Below are positions 7,002-13,324 of a stretch of 14,814 nucleotides of DNA, piece by piece (the first letter of the stretch is position 1; the number at the start of each line of letters is the position of its first letter). This stretch comes from an uncultured bacterium. GTDB taxonomy: Bacteria; Patescibacteriota; Minisyncoccia; Phycocordibacterales; UBA9973. The notes beneath the pieces are model-generated. The model saw only the letters and a program-made list of their open reading frames with translations. It did not search any database and had not been told where the DNA came from. The DNA lies in the NCBI GenBank assembly GCA_903907175.1, contig CAIVNB010000025.1, positions 1 to 14,814 of the forward strand, written 5' to 3'. A program made the translations under genes and the position numbers.

Positions 7002-7349
7002 TTAGTATTCTCGGCGACCACCGCGGGAACCCCCACCGTAACCACCATTACTTCCTCCTCCGTAGCCACCACCATTTCCACCAGTTCGTGGAGGGCGAGC
7101 TTCCATTGGGCGAGCCTCATTTACTGTAAGCTTTCGTCCTTCAAATTCTTGTCCATTAAACATTGAGATAGCATTTTGTGCTTCCTCGTCTGATGACATT
7201 TCAACGAATCCGAAACCTTTTGAGCGACCGGACATTTTGTCCATGATAATCACAGCAGATGCAACTGAACCTGCTTGTGCGAAGTGTTCTTTTAAAACAT
7301 CTTCTTGGGTACTGTAAGGTAACCCACCTACATATAGCTTTGTAGCCAT
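7002..7349 (-). CDS. Glycine-rich RRM RNA-binding protein
   Basis: This 115-aa protein has one RNA recognition motif followed by a glycine-rich tail. RNP2 is KLYVGGLPY (about residues 3-11) and RNP1 is KGFGFVEM (about 43-50), both with the aromatic residues that stack on RNA bases. Residues about 88-113 are GGN/GGY/GGS-type repeats with arginines, as in cyanobacterial and plant cold-induced glycine-rich RNA-binding proteins. It probably binds single-stranded RNA in the cytoplasm and acts as an RNA chaperone; the targets are unknown. The ATG at 7349 is preceded by a good Shine-Dalgarno (GGGAGAAG), one of the few in the window. A TTG at 7385 would add 12 residues read through that ribosome binding site, so I reject it. 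The long leader holds a hairpin that could hide the ribosome binding site (7362-7382). Confidence 0.92.
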   Translation of the reverse strand: MATKLYVGGLPYSTQEDVLKEHFAQAGSVASAVIIMDKMSGRSKGFGFVEMSSDEEAQNAISMFNGQEFEGRKLTVNEARPMEARPPRTGGNGGGYGGGSNGGYGGGSRGGRREY

Positions 7350-7361
7350 ACTATAACTTCT

Positions 7362-7382
7362 CCCGTTTTTTAAAAAACTGGG
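7362..7382 (-). promoter_or_regulatory. Leader hairpin that can sequester the RRM-gene Shine-Dalgarno
   Basis: On the - strand, CCC, a bulged A, then the perfect palindrome GTTTTTTAAAAAAC, then GGG form a hairpin. Its 3' GGG is the start of the Shine-Dalgarno GGGAGAAG of the RRM gene. The stem is mostly A-U pairs clamped by three G-C pairs, so temperature or protein binding could plausibly open it. Confidence 0.5.
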
Positions 7383-7439
7383 CAAAAACTACTTATAATA
7401 CGTAGATGCTCTGACCGCTTACTTGGTTTCGTTGATGCC

Positions 7440-7455
7440 ACTCGCGATAGCGAGT
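7440..7455. other. Perfect small hairpin in the RRM-gene leader
   Basis: ACTCGC, loop GATA, GCGAGT: a 6-bp perfect stem within the predicted 158-nt untranslated leader of the RRM gene. It may be part of leader folding; no T-run follows. Confidence 0.4.
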
Positions 7456-7513
7456 CAAAAATTCAAAACTCACAATTAAAACTTAAAAAGCTTATTGAGA
7501 AACTACATTGTCA

Positions 7514-7541
7514 AGTATAGCACAAATCTATGAAATAGCAA
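7514..7541 (-). promoter_or_regulatory. Probable promoter of the RRM gene
   Basis: On the - strand TTGCTA (7541-7536) and TATACT (7519-7514) are 16 bp apart. The predicted start near 7507 gives a leader of about 158 nt before the ATG at 7349, unusually long for this window where most leaders are near zero. Confidence 0.45.
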
Positions 7542-7561
7542 CAATAGATGTATCTATTTAG

Positions 7562-7604
7562 ATAAAATAAAATCCCGCTCATACAACTTAGTTGCGAGCG
7601 GGAT
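7562..7604 (-). terminator. Rho-independent terminator of the small membrane protein gene
   Basis: On the - strand ATCCCGCTC pairs with GAGCGGGAT (7596-7604 with 7572-7580), with an inner CAAC/GTTG helix, followed by TTTATTTTAT. It starts 14 bp after the stop codon at 7619. Confidence 0.85.
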
Positions 7605-7618
7605 CCATGAAAATACAT

Positions 7619-7924
7619 TTAAACCATTCTTTTCTTTTTTATTTTATTAACCCCCTGGATAATACAGAGGACAAAAATAGATAAAAAAATAAATACTACT
7701 GCAAGAGCTCCTCCCATACTATTGAATTGGAAAATGGGATTCTCTTCGGTTACAGGTACAGAAAGAATGTTAAAGTTTGCAGTTACCATTAATAAAAAGA
7801 AAAAGAGTGCCAGAAAGGCATAGATTGCAGTTGGCAAATCAATTTCTTTTCCGTTCTTGGTAAATTTCCTGAGCCCTGCATATGCGCAGATGGCAGTCAG
7901 GACACAAAGTACAAATTGTGTCAT
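7619..7924 (-). CDS. Small three-helix membrane protein, function unknown
   Basis: This 101-aa protein was not recognised as any family. It has three hydrophobic segments, about residues 3-18, 33-55 and 70-92, a lysine-rich loop after the first (RKFTKNGKEID), a short polar loop between helices 2 and 3 (VTEENPIFQF), and a basic C-terminal tail (NKIKKKRMV). The positive-inside rule puts the first loop and the C-terminus in the cytoplasm. The gene is a self-contained unit: a consensus promoter lies upstream (7967-7995) and a strong terminator directly downstream (7562-7604). This supports its being real despite the lack of homology I can name. A run of six Cs (coding strand) lies just before the start and there is no Shine-Dalgarno. 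Confidence 0.75.
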   Translation of the reverse strand: MTQFVLCVLTAICAYAGLRKFTKNGKEIDLPTAIYAFLALFFFLLMVTANFNILSVPVTEENPIFQFNSMGGALAVVFIFLSIFVLCIIQGVNKIKKKRMV

Positions 7925-7966
7925 TTTCTTGGGGGGTTTAAGGTTTCTATTTACATTCTAACTACA

Positions 7967-7995
7967 ATTATACTCCTTTTTTATTGATTTGTCAA
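7967..7995 (-). promoter_or_regulatory. Perfect-consensus sigma-70 promoter of the small membrane protein gene
   Basis: On the - strand TTGACA (7995-7990) and TATAAT (7972-7967) are separated by exactly 17 bp. The start site is expected near 7960, giving a leader of about 35 nt. The -35 box lies 8 bp beyond the prfA stop. Confidence 0.85.
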
Positions 7996-8002
7996 GTAGC
8001 AA

Positions 8003-8974
8003 CTACTCTTCGTCTTCACTACCTGTTTCACCAGATTCTAAGGACTCAACGATTTCTCCCATTTCACCTTCCATTATTTTCGGCAAATTGTGCCAAGATT
8101 TCTTTATACGATGATCAGTAATACGATCTTGAGAATAATTATAAGTACGAATTTTCTCAGACCTATCCCCTGTCCCAATTTGATTTTTTCGCTCCCCTGA
8201 ATACTTCTTAGCTTCTTCTTCTTCTTTCAATTGTAAAATTTTAGCCGTAAGTATCATTAAGGCTTTTTCCCTGTTTGCAAGCTGGCTTCGTTCATTTGTA
8301 GAACGGACATCGAGACCCGTAGGTTTGTGAATTAATCGTACAGCTGTTTCAACTTTATTTACGTTTTGTCCTCCTTTCCCACCAGAGCGAGAATACTCCA
8401 TTTCTAAATCAGCAGGGTTTATCTCAAAAAGAACTTTTTTGCGAATTGGTAAAATGGCAACTGATGCAGTAGAAGTGTGCACCCGTCCATTTTTCTCAGT
8501 TGCTGGAACTCTTTGCACTCTGTGCACCCCTGTCTCGTATCGCATTTTTTTATAAACATCCTTCCCTTTTATTTCAAAACTTGCTTCTTTATAACCATTC
8601 AAGTCGCTTTTTGATTCATAGTTTGTTTTCCAATTCCAGCCTTGTATCTCAGAAAATTTTTCATACATATGTGCAAGCTCCCAAGCAAAAAGCGATGCTT
8701 CATCTCCTCCAGCACCAGCACGTACTTCAAGTACAACTTCATTGGCCATCTCCTCTTCCTCTATATCTTTTTTCAAAATATCTTCTATTTGTTTTTCTGT
8801 AGTTTGTTTTTGTTCTTGGATGGATTTTAATTCAGTATCCGCCATCTCCTTAAGAGAATTATCTTTTACGAGCATTTCCAATATCTCTTTTTCTTGTTCA
8901 TCTAGATGCTCTAAAATACCAGCCAAATAGCTTGTTTTGTGATTCTTTTTAAGTTCATCGAGATTTAAGCTCAT
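8003..8974 (-). CDS. prfA: Peptide chain release factor 1 (RF1)
   Basis: RF1 ends translation at UAA and UAG by binding the ribosomal A site and triggering hydrolysis of peptidyl-tRNA. The 323-aa protein shows the RF1-type stop-recognition motif PAT (about residues 157-159, in RVPATEKNGRVHTS) and the catalytic GGQ (about 201-203, in SGGKGGQNVNKVET), whose glutamine is normally methylated. It is shorter than E. coli RF1 (360 aa), mostly in the N-terminal helical domain. The ATG at 8974 is used here; a TTG at 8989 would add five residues read from the palindromic element. There is no Shine-Dalgarno. It is downstream of rpmE on the same strand, and the 102-bp gap is almost filled by a 90-bp palindromic element. 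All stop codons in the window are UAA or UAG, which RF1 reads. Confidence 0.97.
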   Translation of the reverse strand: MSLNLDELKKNHKTSYLAGILEHLDEQEKEILEMLVKDNSLKEMADTELKSIQEQKQTTEKQIEDILKKDIEEEEMANEVVLEVRAGAGGDEASLFAWELAHMYEKFSEIQGWNWKTNYESKSDLNGYKEASFEIKGKDVYKKMRYETGVHRVQRVPATEKNGRVHTSTASVAILPIRKKVLFEINPADLEMEYSRSGGKGGQNVNKVETAVRLIHKPTGLDVRSTNERSQLANREKALMILTAKILQLKEEEEAKKYSGERKNQIGTGDRSEKIRTYNYSQDRITDHRIKKSWHNLPKIMEGEMGEIVESLESGETGSEDEE

Positions 8975-8984
8975 AAGTTTTAAA

Positions 8985-9074
8985 AACAAAGCCTCTTGAA
9001 ATTTTACACTCCCGAGGGTCCCGCCTCGTACTCGAGGAAGGGCGCAGGGATGGAAAATTTTAAGAGGCTTTGTT
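8985..9074. repeat. 90-bp palindromic element, copy 1 (rpmE-prfA intergenic)
   Basis: Arms 8985-9005 and 9054-9074 are inverted repeats pairing over 21 positions (20 Watson-Crick plus one G-T). They enclose a 48-bp GC-rich core in an AT-rich region. The core holds a hairpin CCTCG, loop TACT, CGAGG (9024-9037), flanked by CCC (9020-9022) and GGG (9040-9042) that can pair across small internal loops. It starts 2 bp after the rpmE stop and ends 10 bp before the prfA ATG, so it makes up essentially the whole spacer. The core matches copy 2 at 12817-12906 in 22 of 27 positions; the arms do not match except for the inner AATTTT. Confidence 0.88.
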
Positions 9075-9076
9075 GC

Positions 9077-9295
9077 CTATTTCTTAGCTTTTAGAGATGC
9101 TGTTCGGCGCTTATTAAAGCGTTCTACACGTCCAGCGGTATCCATTATTTTTTCATTTCCAGTATAAAAAGGATGGCACTGACTGCAGATTTCCATTTTA
9201 ATTTCAGGCATTGTTGAACCAACTTCAAAAACGGCTCCACATGCACAGGTAGCTTTTGCTTTTATATCATATTTTGGATGTATATCTTTTTTCAT
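9077..9295 (-). CDS. rpmE: 50S ribosomal protein L31, zinc-binding form
   Basis: The 72-aa protein matches bacterial L31 from MKKDIHPKY through CSQCHPFYTG to RVERFNKR. C17, C19, C37 and C40 form the zinc ribbon, so this is the C+ (RpmE) form rather than the zinc-free paralogue. L31 bridges the 50S central protuberance and the 30S head. Length is standard (about 70 aa). The start at 9295 is fixed by homology. A promoter at 9305-9333 puts the expected transcript start about 3 bases upstream of the ATG, so the message is close to leaderless. prfA lies downstream on the same strand, an arrangement also seen in other bacteria. Confidence 0.97.
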   Translation of the reverse strand: MKKDIHPKYDIKAKATCACGAVFEVGSTMPEIKMEICSQCHPFYTGNEKIMDTAGRVERFNKRRTASLKAKK

Positions 9296-9304
9296 AACTC
9301 AAAA

Positions 9305-9333
9305 ATCTTATCATATTTATAAATATTAGGCAA
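9305..9333 (-). promoter_or_regulatory. Promoter of rpmE (near-leaderless)
   Basis: On the - strand TTGCCT (9333-9328) and TAAGAT (9310-9305) have a 17-bp spacer. The expected start near 9298 leaves about three untranslated bases before the ATG at 9295. Confidence 0.5.
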
Positions 9334-9346
9334 ATTACTATAATTT

Positions 9347-10732
9347 CTATCTTGCTACTCCATATTGATTCAAGTAATCAATATCATCTTGAATCTTATT
9401 CTTTAAACTTATAACACTCTGACCGTAGTAACATGTTGAACTTGCAGCTCCTCCACCATTGTATTTACAAGCAGCCTTCCTTTGAGCACTCGTACTCTCA
9501 CCGACACCTCCCAAGTCTGTTAAATAAACAGAAGAAGCCATAAAAGCATCAGCGGGAGACCAAGGATTTGGATAATGTCCTAAAATATTTTGTAATCGAT
9601 TTGCAAAAAGTTTCCATGTCGAAGGAAGAAATTGAGCTGGGCCAAAAGAACCACTATTCCAATATGTTTTTGAAACAATAGGACAAGATACTATAGATTT
9701 AAAAGGATCTAATCCAAGTTCTTTTGTTATTTCAAGAAAAGGACCAACATCACGAGTAGGTTTCATGACGTTTGGAAAAACTTTTCCTGTATTTTTCCCA
9801 ACACCTGCACCAGTTTCCGGATTTGTTAGATAACACTGCCCCACATTAGCACCAAGTTCACTCTCTTTTGTAATAATAGCAAGCAAAAAAGCAGGATCAA
9901 TCCCTATTTTTTCTTTTGCTTCATTCGCATACTGAAGTGCCGTACCAAATTCAATTTTTTGAGAAATACCAGCAAGACTAAATAATGCACTACGAATTTT
10001 ATTCGCTTTTATTTTTTGTTCATTGGCTAATTGTTGATAAGCACTTTCTTTTTGCTTACTAATTACTAAAAGTTGTTTTTTGTCTGCCTCTGATTGTGCC
10101 ACTTTTTTTTGAGCACTTTCAAGTTCTGCTTTCGCATCTGTTTCTGCATTTTGTTTTACTTCTAGATTTTTCTTTTCAGTTTCAGTTTCAACCTTTATAC
10201 CATTAATTTCATCTACTGATGCTTTTACTGCTTCTTTTATTGAATCATATGATTCTAAGTCACTATAATAATCCGAAATGGTGTCATTTGATAAAACCAA
10301 ATGAGTTATATTTTCATTATCAAATTCATTTGTATTTCGTAATAATTGTGCCAAAGACTCGTGTTCACGCTCAATCTTTTCTGACAATGTTGTGATTGTA
10401 GACACTTTTTCTTTTATTGAGTTCTTAAGGTTGGCAATCACTAAAGATCTTGCTTTTATTTTGGTTTTTAATGCACTAATTTGAGTGGTTAGGAGAGTGA
10501 TATCTCCTTTAATGGTACCACTTTGCTTTTGTTGTTCTGCTTGTTTTTTTAATAAATCAGCCAATTCTCTCTCTATTTGAGAAAGTTCATTTTGACAAGA
10601 ATCCTTATCTCCTTGGCTCAAAATAGAAGAAGCAATTGAACAATCAACTGCTATAACCTTCTTCTCTTTAAGAGAAAAGAATAGGAAACTTAATATTACA
10701 AACAAAAAAACTATGACTGTATTCCGTGTCAT
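9347..10732 (-). CDS. Membrane-anchored coiled-coil lytic transglycosylase
   Basis: The protein has 461 aa from the ATG at 10732. Residues about 5-21 are a hydrophobic signal anchor. Residues about 50-250 are long Glu/Lys/Gln-rich coiled coil, as in the hook domains of EnvC/PcsB-type wall hydrolases. Residues about 275-461 are a lysozyme-like lytic transglycosylase domain: ITKESELG with the probable catalytic E290, GSFGPAQFLPSTW (about 361-373, MltB-like), and CKYNGGG followed by YGQSVISLKNKI near the end. It would cleave peptidoglycan glycan strands outside the membrane; the coiled coil may bind a regulator of the FtsEX kind or hold the enzyme inactive. A longer frame from 10837 overlaps rplY by 77 bp and lacks support, so I reject it. 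The gene starts 28 bp after the rplY stop. Four or five cysteines are present in the mature exported part. Confidence 0.85.
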   Translation of the reverse strand: MTRNTVIVFLFVILSFLFFSLKEKKVIAVDCSIASSILSQGDKDSCQNELSQIERELADLLKKQAEQQKQSGTIKGDITLLTTQISALKTKIKARSLVIANLKNSIKEKVSTITTLSEKIEREHESLAQLLRNTNEFDNENITHLVLSNDTISDYYSDLESYDSIKEAVKASVDEINGIKVETETEKKNLEVKQNAETDAKAELESAQKKVAQSEADKKQLLVISKQKESAYQQLANEQKIKANKIRSALFSLAGISQKIEFGTALQYANEAKEKIGIDPAFLLAIITKESELGANVGQCYLTNPETGAGVGKNTGKVFPNVMKPTRDVGPFLEITKELGLDPFKSIVSCPIVSKTYWNSGSFGPAQFLPSTWKLFANRLQNILGHYPNPWSPADAFMASSVYLTDLGGVGESTSAQRKAACKYNGGGAASSTCYYGQSVISLKNKIQDDIDYLNQYGVAR

Positions 10733-10739
10733 AGTCTCT

Positions 10740-10748
10740 ATTGTATCA
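10740..10748 (-). promoter_or_regulatory. Extended -10 box before the transglycosylase gene
   Basis: On the - strand TGATACAAT (TG, one base, TACAAT) lies seven bases before the ATG at 10732, so it would give a leaderless transcript in addition to read-through from rplY. No clear -35 is seen. Confidence 0.45.
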
Positions 10749-10760
10749 TATTTTGTAAAA

Positions 10761-11420
10761 TTATTTTTTTTCTTCGGTTGATTCTGTCGTCTCAACAGCT
10801 CCCTCTTCGTCTTTCTTTCCTTTCTTCTCAACTTCAATAGCAGTCAAATCAACTGGTGCAACTTCTTCTTTTTCTTCTTTCTGTACAGCAATAGAAGCTA
10901 CTACTTCTTCTCCTTTGGTAACCATTTTTACGCCCTTTGGAAGAATTATGTTTGAAACTAAAATTTGATCATCTAAGCCAATAAGACTTGAAATATCAAT
11001 GACGAAATTATGTGGAAGGTCTGCAGGCAGTGCCTCTACTTCTACTTCATGAAGTACCTTTACAAGGGTTCCCAACCCACTCTTAACTGCTTCAGATATT
11101 CCAGAAAATTCAAGTGGAACTTCAACTTTAATTGCTTTATTCATATCTATCACAAGAAAATCAACATGTATTGGTTCATCGGTGACAGGGTCGACTTGAA
11201 CGTCGTGGATAAGAACATCAATAACAACCTTTGGAGTGGTTACTTTAACAGTAGAAGATTCTCCAGCTTGACGCCAAATTTTTTTGAAATCAATTTTTGA
11301 AATAGAAATTGGAGTGGAAACATTACCCATTCCATAAAAAACAGCTGGCAATTCCCCTGCATTTCTCAATGTGTCTAAGTTTTCTTTTATATCCCTAATT
11401 TTCGCAGTTAAAGCTAACAT
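10761..11420 (-). CDS. rplY: 50S ribosomal protein L25, long CTC/TL5 form
   Basis: This 219-aa protein is the two-domain L25/CTC type. The N-terminal 5S-rRNA-binding domain (about residues 1-90) contains RNAGELPAVFYG and HVDFLVID. A beta-rich TL5-type C-terminal domain (about 95-180) contains EVEALPADLPHNFVIDISSL. An extra charged tail (about 183-219) is rich in Glu and Lys. E. coli L25 has only the first domain (94 aa). It binds 5S rRNA in the central protuberance and, in CTC form, is linked to stress responses in other bacteria. The ATG at 11420 is supported by homology (LTAKIRD). It has no Shine-Dalgarno but lies exactly 7 bases downstream of a good -10 box, predicting a leaderless message. 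The transglycosylase gene follows 28 bp later. Confidence 0.95.
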   Translation of the reverse strand: MLALTAKIRDIKENLDTLRNAGELPAVFYGMGNVSTPISISKIDFKKIWRQAGESSTVKVTTPKVVIDVLIHDVQVDPVTDEPIHVDFLVIDMNKAIKVEVPLEFSGISEAVKSGLGTLVKVLHEVEVEALPADLPHNFVIDISSLIGLDDQILVSNIILPKGVKMVTKGEEVVASIAVQKEEKEEVAPVDLTAIEVEKKGKKDEEGAVETTESTEEKK

Positions 11421-11427
11421 AGGTGAA

Positions 11428-11455
11428 AGTATATACTAAATTTTCAAAATTGCAA
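11428..11455 (-). promoter_or_regulatory. Promoter of rplY, predicted leaderless
   Basis: On the - strand TTGCAA (11455-11450) and TATACT (11433-11428) have a 16-bp spacer. Only seven bases (TTCACCT) lie between the -10 box and the ATG at 11420, so transcription should start at or one base before the A of ATG. Confidence 0.65.
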
Positions 11456-11459
11456 ATTT

Positions 11460-13229
11460 TTAAACCCTATGATCTTGGTGCGGATGGTCTGGTTTTATAA
11501 TATGCGAGATAAGATATTCTTTTGTACCACCAACTTTCTTGCCAGGATTAAAAATATTTTTAGGATCAAAAATATTCTTTATTTCTTGAAAAATTGAAAT
11601 AATTCTCTCTCCATACATCTTTTCTAAATATGGTGTTCTTATAATGCCATCATTGTGTTCGGCGGTAATTGAACCATGGTAACGTAAGACTAAATCATAA
11701 ACTTTATCAGACAATTCTATAATTATTTTTGCTGTATCAGGGTGATTAAAATCCATAAGCGGAATTATGTGGAAATTCCCATCTCCAGCATGTCCTGCTA
11801 TTGTATAAGTCAAATCATAAAGGCTGAAAATTTTATTCAATTCAGGAATAAATTTTGGTAAAAATTCTGGACGAACGATAATATCATCCACAAAAGGCGC
11901 AGTCCTTTTACCAGCGACATGCTTACGCAATAGTGCAAAACTTTCACGTCTTATATCCCAATATTTACCAGCTTCCGCCTCTGACTTAGTGATATGAACT
12001 TTCAATTTAAAATTTTCTAATTTCTCTTTTAGTTTAATGCATTTCTGATTAACTTCTTCGTCATTTTCACCTGCAAATTCAACCAATAAAATAAGTTTTG
12101 GGAAACCGCCAGTTATCATCATTTTTAATTCTGGCAAAAAACTCCACATAAACTTTATCATTTTTATTAAACCTTTATTTTTCAAAAAATCTGGGAAAAA
12201 TCTCACCGCCAACTTCATTGTTTTATCATCATAAGTCTCTAGAGTTTCTGGTTTAAATCCCAGTATTTCATCTACTAATCGCCCCAATGGTTCTAAGTCA
12301 TTCATAAAAATAGCAACGAGTTTGGAATATTTAAAATTTGGCACAAGTCGAAATGTTATTTCTGTAACTATTCCAAGTGTCCCCTGAGAGCCAACTAAAA
12401 GTTTATTTAAATCAAAAAAATCTTTTCCTACGACATTCCAAATATAATATCCTGCAGAATTTTTACTAACTTTTGGTTTTGCCTCATTTATTTCATCTTT
12501 GTTTTTTTTGATTAACTCATAAATATTTTTATAAATATTCCCCTCATAATCATTTTGAGCAATTTTTTTCTGTAGTTCTGGTTCACTGAGTGGTTTTACT
12601 ATATATTCATTACCATCTCCGAATATTACTTTTGCTTCTACGATATAATCCTCTGTTTTACCATATTTCAATGTCCTCTCACCAGCAGAATTATTTCCAT
12701 ACATTCCTCCCATCGCATTCAAGCTTTTTGAAGCGGTATAGCAAGGCAAAATAAGACCTACCTCCTGCGTTATTTTTTCAAAATCTCGATAGTACATTCC
12801 CGGCTCTACAGTAATAGAAGCAGAATCTAAAGAATTTTGAACAGTGTGGGTCCCACCCGGTACTCCGGGAAGGGTCAAGCCGGAAGAATTTTTTAGATCC
12901 TGCTTCCATCCAATCAATTTATTCATATGCCTTGTAAAATCTAAAATTATAGATTCTCCTAAATCACCACCTGACATACAAGTACCCGCACACCTAGCTG
13001 TTATAGCAAGGTCTCCCCAACCTTCATTTTTTTCTGGATCTTTGTATCTATTTTTATTTTCATAAACCCACTTTACAAGTTTTTTTACATCTTCTTTGTC
13101 TTTTGGATATAAAACAAATCTTGGCTTAACTTCAAAAAGACTAGCATCATGTGAATATGTTTTTAGAATTTCTTCACTATTCTCAACTTCTCCTTTAAAA
13201 AATTTTTGTATTTCCCTTTTTATTTCCAT
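11460..13229 (-). CDS. FAD-linked oxidase/dehydrogenase, GlcD/D-lactate dehydrogenase-like, carrying an in-frame palindromic element
   Basis: The 589-aa protein belongs to the VAO/PCMH flavoprotein family that oxidises 2-hydroxy acids such as D-lactate or glycolate. The FAD-binding domain (about residues 30-300) has the TARCAGTCMSGGDLG loop (78-91), GGMYGNNSAGE (residues about 172-182) and LLVGSQGTLGIVTE. The C-terminal FAD-oxidase domain has AGHAGDGNFH, EHNDGIIRT and FDPKNIFNPGK, including the usual active-site histidines. There is no C-terminal Fe-S domain. The oddity is at residues about 108-138, between MNKLI and ITVEPG, where a 90-bp palindromic element is read in frame; homologues normally have about 12 residues between MNK and V(E/Q)PG, here about 37. 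The substrate and electron acceptor are unknown. The start ATG at 13229 lies 11 bp after a TATAAT box; rplY follows after 39 bp. Confidence 0.9.
   Translation of the reverse strand: MEIKREIQKFFKGEVENSEEILKTYSHDASLFEVKPRFVLYPKDKEDVKKLVKWVYENKNRYKDPEKNEGWGDLAITARCAGTCMSGGDLGESIILDFTRHMNKLIGWKQDLKNSSGLTLPGVPGGTHTVQNSLDSASITVEPGMYYRDFEKITQEVGLILPCYTASKSLNAMGGMYGNNSAGERTLKYGKTEDYIVEAKVIFGDGNEYIVKPLSEPELQKKIAQNDYEGNIYKNIYELIKKNKDEINEAKPKVSKNSAGYYIWNVVGKDFFDLNKLLVGSQGTLGIVTEITFRLVPNFKYSKLVAIFMNDLEPLGRLVDEILGFKPETLETYDDKTMKLAVRFFPDFLKNKGLIKMIKFMWSFLPELKMMITGGFPKLILLVEFAGENDEEVNQKCIKLKEKLENFKLKVHITKSEAEAGKYWDIRRESFALLRKHVAGKRTAPFVDDIIVRPEFLPKFIPELNKIFSLYDLTYTIAGHAGDGNFHIIPLMDFNHPDTAKIIIELSDKVYDLVLRYHGSITAEHNDGIIRTPYLEKMYGERIISIFQEIKNIFDPKNIFNPGKKVGGTKEYLISHIIKPDHPHQDHRV
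12817..12906. repeat. 90-bp palindromic element, copy 2 (in frame inside the FAD oxidase gene)
   Basis: Arms 12817-12838 and 12885-12906 pair over 22 positions with one A/C mismatch and two G-T pairs, and enclose a 46-bp core. The core hairpin is CCCGG, loop TACT, CCGGG (12856-12869), flanked by CCC (12852-12854) and GGG (12872-12874). It is exactly 90 bp, like copy 1, so it keeps the reading frame. Positions 12848-12874 match copy 1 (9016-9042) at 22 of 27 bases. Four of the five differences are two compensatory base-pair swaps in the hairpin. Confidence 0.88.
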
Positions 13230-13240
13230 AATTATGATAA

Positions 13241-13246
13241 ATTATA
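13241..13246 (-). promoter_or_regulatory. -10 box of the FAD oxidase gene
   Basis: TATAAT on the - strand, 11 bases before the ATG at 13229, giving a predicted leader of about 4-5 bases. No convincing -35 is seen. Confidence 0.45.
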
Positions 13247-13270
13247 TACCAAAAACAAATAATACAGAAA

Positions 13271-13302
13271 TAAAAAAACGGCCTTCCGTGTTGAAAGGCC
13301 GT
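13271..13302 (-). terminator. Rho-independent terminator of hppA
   Basis: On the - strand ACGGCCTT pairs with AAGGCCGT around a 9-base loop, followed by seven Ts. It lies 23 bp after the hppA stop and isolates hppA from the FAD oxidase gene. Confidence 0.9.
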
Positions 13303-13324
13303 GAGAATTAATAAAAAATCAAAA

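Noticed and set aside
7389..7440. Possible tRNA fragment in the RRM leader (text resembling GCTCTGACC)
   Set aside because: No acceptor, D or T stems can be formed; the resemblance is limited to a few bases.
8500..8930. Several plus-strand frames opposite prfA
   Set aside because: They are antisense shadows of a conserved RF1 gene with low-complexity Phe/Ser/Leu-rich products.
10733..10837. Longer basic N-terminus for the transglycosylase, overlapping rplY
   Set aside because: It overlaps the rplY end in another frame, and a signal anchor begins right after the ATG at 10732, as expected for an exported enzyme.
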